64,000 bases of DNA, taken from the NCBI RefSeq assembly GCF_013409425.1, contig NZ_JACCAC010000001.1, positions 992,001-1,056,000 on the forward strand, written 5' to 3'. Positions 8,395 to 16,200 of the stretch are shown here, piece after piece (within the stretch, counting starts at the first letter, position 1; every line of letters starts with the position of its first letter). The position numbers and the translations under genes were made by a program. Source of the DNA: Nocardioides perillae (GTDB lineage: Bacteria > Actinomycetota > Actinomycetes > Propionibacteriales > Nocardioidaceae). The notes under the pieces are model-generated. The model did not search any database and was not told the origin of the DNA. It saw only the letters and a program-made list of their open reading frames with translations.

Positions 8395-9975
8395 TTGTCT
8401 CGGGACCCCTCAGCGCTGTCCTTGCGCACCCGCACCCGCTCCGCCGTACGCCGTCCGCTCGCCGCCGCGGGCCTCGCCCTCGCCGTGGCCGCGGCCCTGG
8501 TGCCGGCCACCGCGACCGCCCACGACGGCTCGCACTCCTCGCAGGAGGAGGCCACCTCCGCCCAGGCGCCGCAGAACTGTCCGCCCGGCCTGGCCAAGCA
8601 GCTCGCGCGCGGTGCGGGCGACCGCTTCGGCGCCGGCTGCGACATCGCCGGCGGTGACCTGGGCGCCATGGACGACTCCGGCACCCAGCTCGCCGAGGGC
8701 GAGACCGCCTCGAGCGACAACCTCTCGCTGCTCGCGAACCGCCCGAAGTCGGGCGCGTTCGCCGCGGAGACGGCGTACAACTCCGACCTGGCCTTCAGCG
8801 GCGACCACGCCTTCGCGGGCAACTACAACGGCTTCACCGTCTGGGACATCTCGGCCCCGGCCGAGCCGCAGGAGGTCGCGCAGGTCGTGTGCCTCGGCTC
8901 GCAGAACGACATCTCCGTCTACGGCGACGTGCTCGTGCTGTCGGTGGACTCCAGCCGCGCGAGCTCCTCGTGCGAGGCCGGCAGCCAGTCGTCCCTCGTG
9001 AAGTCGTCGTGGGAGGGCCTGCGCGTCTTCGACGTGAGCGACCCGGCCAACCCGGAGTACGTCGCGGCGGTCGAGACCGACTGCGGCTCGCACACCCACA
9101 CGCTGGCGCCGACGAAGGACGGCCAGACGCTCTACGCGTACGCCTCGTCCTACAGCCCCAACGTCAACGCGCCGGACTGCCAGCCGCCGCACGACAAGAT
9201 CAGCGTCGTCGAGATCCCGCTCGACGACCCGTCGCAGGCCGCGCTCGTCAGCGAGCCGGTGCTCTTCCCCGAGGGCGGCAACCCGGGTGGCAACGGCTCC
9301 AGCACGACCAGCGGCTGCCACGACATCACCGCCTACCCCTCCAAGGACATCGCGGCCGGCGCGTGCATGGGTGACGGCGTCATCCTCGACATCAGCGACC
9401 GCGAGAACCCGGTCGTGACCGAGACCGTCCGCGACACCGAGAACTTCGCCTTCTGGCACTCCGCCACGTTCAACAACGAGGGCACCAAGGTCGTCTTCAC
9501 CGACGAGCTCGGCGGCGGCGGCGCGGCCACCTGCAACCCGACGGTGGGCCCGGACAAGGGCGCGGACGCGATCTACCGGCTGCAGGGGGGCCAGCTGGAG
9601 TTCGCCAGCTACTACAAGATCCCGCGCACCAACTCCAACACCGAGAACTGCGTGGCCCACAACGGCTCGCTGATCCCGGTCAAGGGCCGCGACATCATGG
9701 TCCAGGCGTGGTACCAGGGCGGCATCTCCGTCTTCGACTTCACCAACGCGAAGAGGCCGCGCGAGATCGCGTGGTTCGACCGCGGCCCGATCTCCGACGA
9801 GCGCCTCGTGCTCGGCGGCTCCTGGTCGGCCTACTGGTACCGCGGCCACATCTACAGCAACGACATCCAGCAGGGCTTCGACGTCCTGACGCTGGACGAC
9901 AAGATCGTCAAGACCGCCGCGAAGAGCGAGTTCGACGAGTTCAACCCGCAGTCGCAGCCGTCCTGGAACGGCTGA
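8395..9975 (+). CDS. Secreted LVIVD-repeat beta-propeller protein
   Basis: 526 residues from TTG 8395, chosen because GGAAGGA lies seven bases upstream and a Tat/Sec-like signal follows at once (RRPLAAAGLALAVAAALVPATATA, cut here after about residue 40). Repeated blades such as FTVWDIS, LRVFDVSDPANPEYV, VILDISDRENPVV and ISVFDFTNAKRPREIA mark LVIVD repeats. A conserved HSATFNNEGTKVVF and several Cys suggest a disulfide-stabilised extracellular propeller. The reaction is unknown. It is divergent from the DUF305 lipoprotein and is followed by two inverted repeats. Confidence 0.85.
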   Translation: MSRDPSALSLRTRTRSAVRRPLAAAGLALAVAAALVPATATAHDGSHSSQEEATSAQAPQNCPPGLAKQLARGAGDRFGAGCDIAGGDLGAMDDSGTQLAEGETASSDNLSLLANRPKSGAFAAETAYNSDLAFSGDHAFAGNYNGFTVWDISAPAEPQEVAQVVCLGSQNDISVYGDVLVLSVDSSRASSSCEAGSQSSLVKSSWEGLRVFDVSDPANPEYVAAVETDCGSHTHTLAPTKDGQTLYAYASSYSPNVNAPDCQPPHDKISVVEIPLDDPSQAALVSEPVLFPEGGNPGGNGSSTTSGCHDITAYPSKDIAAGACMGDGVILDISDRENPVVTETVRDTENFAFWHSATFNNEGTKVVFTDELGGGGAATCNPTVGPDKGADAIYRLQGGQLEFASYYKIPRTNSNTENCVAHNGSLIPVKGRDIMVQAWYQGGISVFDFTNAKRPREIAWFDRGPISDERLVLGGSWSAYWYRGHIYSNDIQQGFDVLTLDDKIVKTAAKSEFDEFNPQSQPSWNG

Positions 9976-10004
9976 GCCCGGCTGAGCCACCTGCACCAAC
10001 GCTG

Positions 10005-10038
10005 AGGGGTCGCGAGCGCACTGCGCTCGTGGCCCCTC
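10005..10038. repeat. Solo hairpin built from the 26-bp array core
   Basis: GAGGGGTCGCGAGCGCA is followed almost directly by TGCGCTCGTGGCCCCTC, its near reverse complement (two mismatches). Both arms contain the GAGGGGTC and CGAGCGCA parts of the 26-bp arrays. It lies 30 bases after the LVIVD stop and may serve as its terminator. Confidence 0.65.
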
Positions 10039-10070
10039 GGCACGCTCAGCGGAATGGCCGGACCCGGGTG

Positions 10071-10128
10071 CAATTGCTGGGTTGTCGCCCGGTTACTGAT
10101 CGGTAACCGGGCCACAACTCAGCAATTG
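10071..10128. repeat. 58-bp near-perfect palindrome
   Basis: Arms 10071-10096 and 10103-10128 match over 26 bases with two mismatches around TGATCG. The outer ends are CAATTGCTG and CAGCAATTG; the inner ends are GGTTAC and GTAACC. It is much richer in A/T than its surroundings. It lies between convergent genes (stops at 9975 and 10145), so bidirectional termination is one explanation, although it lacks a T-tract. Confidence 0.75.
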
Positions 10129-10144
10129 AACCGCCGAGGGGTGG

Positions 10145-10936
10145 TCAGAGGGTGCGCCAGCCGCTGCCGGCCTGGTCGTGGCCGTGGGCGGCCATGAGGC
10201 TCAGGCCACCGTCGACGGTGAAGGACGAGCCGGTGACGTAGGCGGAGCGGGGCGAGGCCAGGAACGCGATGACCGAGGCCACCTCGGCGACGTGGCCCGG
10301 ACGGCCGAGCGGGTTGCCCGGGCGCTCCTGGTGGTAGGCCTCGGACTCGTCCTGCCCGGTCATCTCCGTGCTGATCTCGCCCGGGGCGACGGAGTTGACG
10401 GTGATGCCGTGCTCGGAGAGCTCGAGCGCCAGCACCTTCGTCAGCATGCCGAGCCCCGCCTTCGCCGAGCAGTAGGCCGCGGCGCCGAGCCGCGGCAGGT
10501 GCTCGTGGACGCTCGTGACGTTGACGATGCGTCCGCCGTGCCCCGCGTCGACCAGGTGGCGCGCCGCCGCCTTGCTGGCGAGGAACGGGCCGTCGAGGTC
10601 GGTGGCCAGCACGTGCCGCCACGTCTCGAGGTCGGTGTCGAGCACCGTCGAGGAGTGGCCGGTGCCGGCGCAGTTGACGAGCACGCCGAGACCGCCGAGC
10701 TGGGCGACCAGGCGGTCGACCACCTCGCCGGCGTCGGGGGAGGCGGCGTCGAACCGCTCGACGAAGGCCCGCTGGCCGCGCGCCTCCACCTCGCGCACGG
10801 TGTCGGCGAGGCGCTCGGCGTCCTCGTGGCAGGTCAGGCCGACGTCGAAGCCCTCGCTGGCGAGCAGCTGGGCCGTGGCCTGGCCGATGCCCGAGTCGGA
10901 GCCGGTGACGATCGCGAGGCGGGGGTGGTGGGTCAT
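10145..10936 (-). CDS. SDR-family oxidoreductase
   Basis: 263 residues from ATG 10936 (MTHHPRLAIVTGSDSGIG). The classical short-chain dehydrogenase features are present: TGSDSGIG nucleotide-binding loop (~residue 11), NCAG at ~90, the catalytic Ser at VTSVHEH (~143) and YCSAKAG with Tyr and Lys (~157-161). The family uses NAD(P)H on alcohols, ketones or sugars; this closely resembles 3-oxoacyl-ACP-reductase-like and glucose-dehydrogenase-like SDRs, and the substrate is not deducible. No good Shine-Dalgarno precedes the ATG. The gene is divergent from the MscS channel. Confidence 0.88.
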   Translation of the reverse strand: MTHHPRLAIVTGSDSGIGQATAQLLASEGFDVGLTCHEDAERLADTVREVEARGQRAFVERFDAASPDAGEVVDRLVAQLGGLGVLVNCAGTGHSSTVLDTDLETWRHVLATDLDGPFLASKAAARHLVDAGHGGRIVNVTSVHEHLPRLGAAAYCSAKAGLGMLTKVLALELSEHGITVNSVAPGEISTEMTGQDESEAYHQERPGNPLGRPGHVAEVASVIAFLASPRSAYVTGSSFTVDGGLSLMAAHGHDQAGSGWRTL

Positions 10937-11024
10937 GGTGGTGCGTACCCGCCGCCGACGGCGGTGATGCCGCCCACCCGGGCCTGCGCTTGGCCGCGCG
11001 GCCTCGACCCGGTGGACTGGGTGC

Positions 11025-12266
11025 ATGGCACCGACCCTCCTCCCGCACCTCCCGTCGTACGCCGTGCCCGCCGGCCCCGCGCCCCTCCCGCTCGTCGTCG
11101 ACGACGCCGCCGACGTGGTGCCGGCGCTCGCCCCCGCGGTGCTCGGCGCCCTCGCGGTCGTGGTGGGCGTGCACCTGCTCGTGCGCGTCGCGAGCCGGCG
11201 CTGGCCGCCGCTGCGCGACCTGGCACGGGCCGCGCGCATCCCCTTCCGGGTGCTGGTGGTGCTGGTGGCGCTGAACCCTGCCGTGGCCGCGCTCCGGCCG
11301 CGCGCCGACGAGGCGGCGTGGTGGGGGTGGGCGGCGCTGGCCGCGCAGGTGCTCGCGATCGTGGCGACCGGGTGGTTCGTGACCTCGGTGGCGCTCTTCG
11401 TCGCCGATCAGGGGCTGCGGCGCTACCGCACCGACGTCGCCGACAACCGGCTGGCGCGGCAGCGGCGCACCCAGACGATGGTGATCCGCCGGCTCACCGT
11501 CGCGGCCGGGGTGGTCGTGACCGCGGGTGCGGTGCTGCTGAGCTTCCCCGGCGTGCGGGTGGTCGGCGCCAGCGTCCTGGCCTCCGCGGGCCTGATCTCG
11601 GTCGTGGCCGGGCTCGCCGCGCAGTCGGTGCTCAGCAACGTCTTCGCGGGGGTGCAGCTGGCCTTCAACGACGCGATCCGGCTCGACGACGCCGTCATCG
11701 TCGAGGGGGAGTGGGGGTGGATCGAGGAGATCACGCTGACCTACGTCGTGGTGCGCATCTGGGACGACCGTCGCCTCGTGCTGCCCTCGACGTGGTTCAC
11801 GACCACGCCGTTCCAGAACTGGACGCGCGAGCACTCCGAGCTGCTCGGCTCCGTCGAGCTCGACCTCGACTGGCGCGTCGACACCGACGCGATGCGCCGC
11901 GAGCTCGACCGGGCGCTCGAGACCACCGACCTGTGGGACGGGCGGGCGAAGGTGCTGCAGGTGACCGACGCCGTGGGCGGCTGGGTGCGGGTGCGGGTGC
12001 TCGTCACCGCGCAGGACGCGCCGTCGCTCTTCGACCTGCGCTGCCACGTGCGCGAGCACCTCGTCGGGTGGGTGCGCGACCACGCCGACGCCGGGCTGCC
12101 GCGCCAGCGCGTGGAGCTGGTCGGCGAGCCGCCCGCGCGCCCGCAGCGCGGCCCCGCCGGGGACCAGGCCGGGCTCTTCCACGGCGACGCCGCCGCCGAG
12201 GCCCGCGCGCAGCGCATGGGCACCGGCAGCGTCCCCGTCGTGCGCCAGGACGACCCGCGGCGCTGA
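11025..12266 (+). CDS. MscS-family mechanosensitive channel
   Basis: 413 residues from ATG 11025. Hydrophobic helices lie around residues 33-55, 70-88, 100-128 and 155-175, followed by the pore-lining stretch GVRVVGASVLASAGLIS and the MscS beta domain (AFNDAIRLDDAV, then WGWIEEITLTYVVVRIWDDRRLVLPSTWF, which is diagnostic). A soluble alpha/beta domain and a charged tail follow. It releases osmolytes on hypo-osmotic shock in the inner membrane. The gene ends convergently 31 bases from the OpgC-like gene. Confidence 0.9.
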   Translation: MAPTLLPHLPSYAVPAGPAPLPLVVDDAADVVPALAPAVLGALAVVVGVHLLVRVASRRWPPLRDLARAARIPFRVLVVLVALNPAVAALRPRADEAAWWGWAALAAQVLAIVATGWFVTSVALFVADQGLRRYRTDVADNRLARQRRTQTMVIRRLTVAAGVVVTAGAVLLSFPGVRVVGASVLASAGLISVVAGLAAQSVLSNVFAGVQLAFNDAIRLDDAVIVEGEWGWIEEITLTYVVVRIWDDRRLVLPSTWFTTTPFQNWTREHSELLGSVELDLDWRVDTDAMRRELDRALETTDLWDGRAKVLQVTDAVGGWVRVRVLVTAQDAPSLFDLRCHVREHLVGWVRDHADAGLPRQRVELVGEPPARPQRGPAGDQAGLFHGDAAAEARAQRMGTGSVPVVRQDDPRR

Positions 12267-12297
12267 CCGGTCCCGGCCCGGGCCGGGTCGGGCCGGG

Positions 12298-13539
12298 TCA
12301 GCGCGGCACGATGCCGAAGAGGAACCGCGTGCGGACCATCAGCCACAGCAGCGCGAGGGTGGCGGTGGCGAGCAGCGTGCCCACGCCGAGCGAGGTGTCG
12401 CGGTCGCCGAGCTGGGCGACGAGCAGCACCACGGGCACGTGCACGACGAAGACGTAGAGGGTGGCGCGCCCGAGCGGCTCGAGTGCGGCGGACGTGGCGG
12501 CCGACACCGGTCGCCAGGCGACCGTGAGCAGGGCGTAGGCGGCGACCAGGAACGCCCAGGTGGCGGCGAGCCGTCCGGGACGGAGGTCGGTGCGGGCGAA
12601 CCACTCGGCGTAGACCTGGGTGTAGGTGGCGTCGTCGAGGAGCACCCAGCGGACGTCGAGCGCGTTGCTGAGGTAGGGGTTGGCCCAGGAGAACGCGACG
12701 GCTGCGAGCCACGCGACGACGAGCAGCACCACGACCGCGCGGCCGGCGCGGGTGCGGGCGGCCGCGAGGACCGCGCTGCGGTGCCACCCGACGACGGTGC
12801 CGAGCACGAAGAGCACCTGCCAGCTCAGCAGCGGGAAGGCGTCCTCGAACTGGCTCGGGAGCACCCGCACCGGCTCGACCAGCGCCACGCCCCAGCCGGC
12901 CAGCGAGAGCACCACGACGACCGGCCACAGCCGGCGGGCGAGCAGCCAGGTCACGAGCGGGGCGAGGAGCAGCAGCGCGACGTAGAGTCCCAGGATGTTG
13001 GCCTGCCACGGGCCCATCCGGAGCAGGAAGAGCGCCTCCATCGCCTCCGGGAACGGCACGGTGCCGTCGGCCACCCCGCGGAACCAGCCGTAGAGGTCGT
13101 AGACCTGCCCGGCGCCCTCGGCACCCGCGGCGCCGGTGCCCTGGTCGGTGAAGGTGGTGACGAAGCGGCCGTCGACACCCGGCACCAGCGTGAGCAGCCA
13201 GGTCACGACGACCAGGGTGACGGCGGTGAGGTAGAGGGTGCCGGCGCGCGACCACATCTGCTGCGCCGACGCTCCCCACCCGGAGTCGGCGACGCGGCGC
13301 GCGTGCACCGAGCCGAGCACCACCCCCGAGAGCGCGACGAAGAGCTCCGCGCTCGACACCGGCCCGATCGCCTCCTCGGTGAGCACCTGGTAGGCGCTCG
13401 GCACCGGCAGGTGGTCGACCACGACGAAGCAGATCGCCAGCCCGCGCAGCCAGTCGACGACGCGGTCGCGCGACCCGGCGACCGGCGCGGCGCCGGCCGG
13501 GCGCGGCGAGGGAGGCGAGGCGGGGGTGGCGGGCGGCAC
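12298..13539 (-). CDS. OpgC-family membrane protein
   Basis: 413 residues from GTG 13539. After a Pro/Ala-rich 22-residue tail comes DRVVDWLRGLAICFVVVDHL, the acyltransferase-3/OpgC opening with the R-G and D-H residues, then about ten membrane helices. OpgC proteins in proteobacteria succinylate osmoregulated glucans; actinobacterial homologues probably O-acylate surface glycans, but the acceptor is unknown. TAGCCT six bases before the GTG supports a leaderless start. It is 28 bases downstream of the SDR gene on the same strand. Confidence 0.82.
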   Translation of the reverse strand: MPPATPASPPSPRPAGAAPVAGSRDRVVDWLRGLAICFVVVDHLPVPSAYQVLTEEAIGPVSSAELFVALSGVVLGSVHARRVADSGWGASAQQMWSRAGTLYLTAVTLVVVTWLLTLVPGVDGRFVTTFTDQGTGAAGAEGAGQVYDLYGWFRGVADGTVPFPEAMEALFLLRMGPWQANILGLYVALLLLAPLVTWLLARRLWPVVVVLSLAGWGVALVEPVRVLPSQFEDAFPLLSWQVLFVLGTVVGWHRSAVLAAARTRAGRAVVVLLVVAWLAAVAFSWANPYLSNALDVRWVLLDDATYTQVYAEWFARTDLRPGRLAATWAFLVAAYALLTVAWRPVSAATSAALEPLGRATLYVFVVHVPVVLLVAQLGDRDTSLGVGTLLATATLALLWLMVRTRFLFGIVPR

Positions 13540-13551
13540 CGGGTCAGGCTA
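13540..13551 (-). promoter_or_regulatory. Leaderless -10 (TAGCCT) of the OpgC-like gene
   Basis: TAGCCT at 13546-13551 on the reverse strand lies six bases before GTG 13539, within the gap behind the SDR gene. The OpgC-like gene may therefore have its own promoter. Confidence 0.45.
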
Positions 13552-13567
13552 GGTGCGGCGGGGCGCG

Positions 13568-14629
13568 TCAGCGACCGCCGCGCAGCGCGCTGGACAGGTG
13601 CCGCAGCCCGCCGCCGAGGGTCCCGCCGAGGGTGCCGCTGAGGGTGCCGCCGAGCGGGCCGCGGGGCCGACCGCGCAGTGCGTTGCCGGTCGGCTTCGAC
13701 TCCAGCACGTTGCCCGGGCCGGGGGGCACGAGGTGGTCGCGGTCGGTGGCCAGGAGCCGGAAGAGCGGGCCGACGAGCACGCCGTACACGCCGGGGAGGT
13801 AGGCGGCGCCGAACCGGATCGCCTCGTTGGACCAGGCCAGCTGCGAGCGCACGTGGGGGTTGCCGACGCGGTCGAGGACCTGCCGGGCCGTCCGCTCGGG
13901 GGTCGCCACCGGCGGCGGTGGGCTACCGAGGTGGCCCGACGACGTGGCCGCCTGCTGGTAGATCGGGGTGTCGACGCCGCCGGGGGCGACGTAGTGCACG
14001 TGCACGTGCGCGAGGTCGCGGTTCTCGACCTGCAGCTGGCGGGCCAGGCCGCGCACGCCCCACTTGCTGGTGGCGTAGGCCGACATCTGCGGGACGGCGA
14101 GGTGGCCGATCACCGAGCCGACGAGCACCAGGTCGCCGGCGCGCTGGCGGCGCAGCACGGGCAGCACGTGGCGCGCGACGTTGGCGCTGCCGAGGAGGTT
14201 GGTGCGCAGCACGCCCTCGAAGACCTCGGGCGGCACCGACTCGAAGCGGCCGTAGGCCACCACGCCGGCGTTGCTGACGACGACGTCGAGGCGGCCGTGG
14301 CGGTCGAGGACCGTCTCGACCACGCGGCGCACGGCCTCGTCGTCGCCGACGTCGGCCGGCAGGACCGTCGTGCTGGCGGCCCCGTCGCACTCGTCGGCGA
14401 CCAGCTGCAGGCTGGCGCGGTCACGGGCGACCAGCACGACGTGGGCGCCCTCGAGCGCGGCGCGCTGGGCGGTCGCACGGCCGATGCCGCTCGAGGCCCC
14501 GGTCACGAGCACGACCTTGCCGCGCAGCTCGGGGCGCCGCGGCAACGCGCGGCCCAGCACGGTGGTGGCGTCGGTCGCCAGGTCGTCGAGGAGGTCGGTC
14601 AGGGCGCGGGGCAGGCGAGGAGCAGGCAC
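13568..14629 (-). CDS. SDR-family protein with C-terminal extension
   Basis: 353 residues from GTG 14629. The SDR core spans ~35-240: TGASSGIGRA (~45), NAG (~119), Ser in VLVGSVIG (~170) and YATSKWG (Tyr/Lys ~184-188). The extension ends in a Gly-rich repeat, LGGTLSGTLGGTLGGG, from 15-bp-like slippage at 13605-13660. Family members of this length are often annotated as oxidoreductases of unknown substrate. A possible stress-sigma promoter (GTTC-N15-GGGTAC) ends eight bases before the GTG, so the enzyme may belong to the SigB/F regulon. Confidence 0.85.
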   Translation of the reverse strand: MPAPRLPRALTDLLDDLATDATTVLGRALPRRPELRGKVVLVTGASSGIGRATAQRAALEGAHVVLVARDRASLQLVADECDGAASTTVLPADVGDDEAVRRVVETVLDRHGRLDVVVSNAGVVAYGRFESVPPEVFEGVLRTNLLGSANVARHVLPVLRRQRAGDLVLVGSVIGHLAVPQMSAYATSKWGVRGLARQLQVENRDLAHVHVHYVAPGGVDTPIYQQAATSSGHLGSPPPPVATPERTARQVLDRVGNPHVRSQLAWSNEAIRFGAAYLPGVYGVLVGPLFRLLATDRDHLVPPGPGNVLESKPTGNALRGRPRGPLGGTLSGTLGGTLGGGLRHLSSALRGGR

Positions 14630-14637
14630 GCGCGCAG

Positions 14638-14662
14638 GTACCCCACGACGGTGCGGTCGAAC
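14638..14662 (-). promoter_or_regulatory. SigB/F-like promoter of the SDR gene
   Basis: On the reverse strand GTTC (14662-14659), a 15-base spacer and GGGTAC (14643-14638) resemble the GTTT-N14-16-GGGTAT stress-sigma consensus. Transcription would begin at or next to GTG 14629. Confidence 0.45.
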
Positions 14663-14767
14663 GTGCCGCCGCCGGCTGTGTCGCGCGGGTGCGTGAATGA
14701 GCCGCTGTCGTCCGGATACCGGTCAGCCGCGGCGCAACCGTGCACCGCCCGGATGAGGGAGAACCCT

Positions 14768-14839
14768 GTGAACACCCGCACCATCGCCATCCTCGCGCTC
14801 GTCATCGCCGTCATCCTGCTGCTCGTCCTGCTGCTCTGA
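14768..14839 (+). CDS. 23-residue single-span membrane peptide
   Basis: GTG 14768 to TGA 14839. The peptide begins VNTRTIAILALVI and is otherwise Ile/Val/Leu only, ending LLVLLL: a short polar N-terminus and one membrane helix. A GAGGGA Shine-Dalgarno lies seven bases upstream and a perfect 13-bp terminator hairpin starts 20 bases after the stop, so the whole unit looks like a monocistronic small gene. It is too short for family assignment; membrane-anchored regulators and type I toxins have this architecture, but no antisense RNA or partner is evident. Confidence 0.6.
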   Translation: MNTRTIAILALVIAVILLLVLLL

Positions 14840-14859
14840 GCGGCCCCCGCCGAGGCGAC

Positions 14860-14896
14860 TGCCCGGCTCCCCACGCCGACCGCGGGGAGCCGGGCA
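14860..14896 (+). terminator. Terminator of the 23-codon gene
   Basis: TGCCCGGCTCCCC (14860-14872) pairs perfectly with 14884-14896 across an 11-base loop. Confidence 0.75.
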
Positions 14897-15039
14897 CGCC
14901 CCTACGGGTGGGATCACCCCTCCGGGTGACCCCCAGATTCGGGGTGTGGGGGCCCGTGTCGGCGAGCCGCCACCGGGCACCGTGCCCGGAGGGCCGCCAG
15001 GCCGTGACCGCCGCTGCCGAGAGGACCGAGGGAGGGACC

Positions 15040-16200
15040 GTGCTGGAGCCGATCGTCGTCGCGCCCGTGCCGGCCGGCCACCCCTACGTCCGGCGCACGC
15101 TGCCCGCAGCGGACGACCCTGCGGCCGGCATCGTCGTGCACCTGCCCGACCCGGACCCCGACCACCCGCACGACCCGACCCGGCAGGCCGGCCCACGCTG
15201 GTGGCCCGCGGTGAAGCTCGAGCCGTGGTGGGTCGAGCAGTCCCGCCCGCACGTGCTGCACGTGCACTTCGGCTACGACGACCGCTCGCCCGCGCAGCTG
15301 CGCGCGCTCGTCCGCGCCTGCCGCGCCGTCGGCACGGCCCTGGTCGTGACCGTGCACGACCTGCGCAACCCCCACCACGACGACCCGGCCCTCCTCGAGG
15401 CCCAGCTCGACGTGCTGCTCCCGGCCGCCGACGCCGTGCTGACGCTCACCGCGAGCGCGGCCGACGAGGTCGCCGCCCGGTGGGGCGTGCGGCCGACGGT
15501 CGTGCCCCACCCCCACCTGGTCGAGCCGCAGGAGGCGGCCGCGCTCCGCGCCGCCCGCCGACCGCGCGCCGGACGTCCTCTCGTCGTCGGCGTGGCCGCC
15601 AAGGGCGTCCGACGCAACACCGACCCTGCCCGGGTCCTCCCCGGCCTCCTCGACGGCGTGCGCGCGAGCGGCGACCGGCTGCGCGTCGACCTGCACCGCG
15701 AGGTGCGCGCGACCCCGGCCGCCGACCGGACCCCCGCCCAGCAGGCGCTGCTGCGGTGGGTCGACGACCACGCCCGAGAGCCCGACGTCGACCTCGTCGA
15801 GCACGACCCGCGCGACGACGCCGACCTCCACGCCTACCTCGCCGGCCTCGACCTCGCCGTGCTGCCCTACACCCACGGCACCCACTCGGGCTGGCTCGAG
15901 GCGTGCCACGACGTCGGCACCGCGGTCCTCGCGCCGGGCTTCGGCCACTACGCCGACCAGGGCGCCGAGGCGACCTACCCCGAGGGGGCCGACCGGTCGG
16001 TGCTGGCCGACCGCGTGGCGACGACGCTCGCCGCGCTGCGCGCCGACGAGCGCCTGCCGGGGCCGTCGCCCGCGGCGCGGGTCGCCCAGCGCGCCGAGGT
16101 CGCCGACGCCCACCTCACGGCGTACCTCTCGGCGCTCGGTCGCACCCGGCCCGCCCTCGACCACGACCCTCGGGAGGTCCGCCGGTGCGTCTCTGCCTGA
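15040..16200 (+). CDS. Glycosyltransferase 1 of six (GT4-like)
   Basis: 386 residues from GTG 15040, behind GAGGGAGG; GTG 15004 is an alternative. The N-terminal half has HVLHVHFGYDD and VVTVHDLRNPHHDD, then LTASAADEVAARWG and VVPHPHL, the order seen in GT-B transferases. The C-terminal half has the weaker signature LDLAVLPYTHGTHSGWLEACHDVGTAVLAP. No signal or membrane span is seen, so it is cytoplasmic. It is the first gene of a six-gene glycosyltransferase operon, and the next gene starts inside it. Confidence 0.8.
   Translation: MLEPIVVAPVPAGHPYVRRTLPAADDPAAGIVVHLPDPDPDHPHDPTRQAGPRWWPAVKLEPWWVEQSRPHVLHVHFGYDDRSPAQLRALVRACRAVGTALVVTVHDLRNPHHDDPALLEAQLDVLLPAADAVLTLTASAADEVAARWGVRPTVVPHPHLVEPQEAAALRAARRPRAGRPLVVGVAAKGVRRNTDPARVLPGLLDGVRASGDRLRVDLHREVRATPAADRTPAQQALLRWVDDHAREPDVDLVEHDPRDDADLHAYLAGLDLAVLPYTHGTHSGWLEACHDVGTAVLAPGFGHYADQGAEATYPEGADRSVLADRVATTLAALRADERLPGPSPAARVAQRAEVADAHLTAYLSALGRTRPALDHDPREVRRCVSA

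Noticed and set aside
10119..12182. 687-residue antisense frame across the MscS gene
   Set aside because: Composition is Arg/His/Pro-rich shadow; the SDR and MscS genes explain the DNA.
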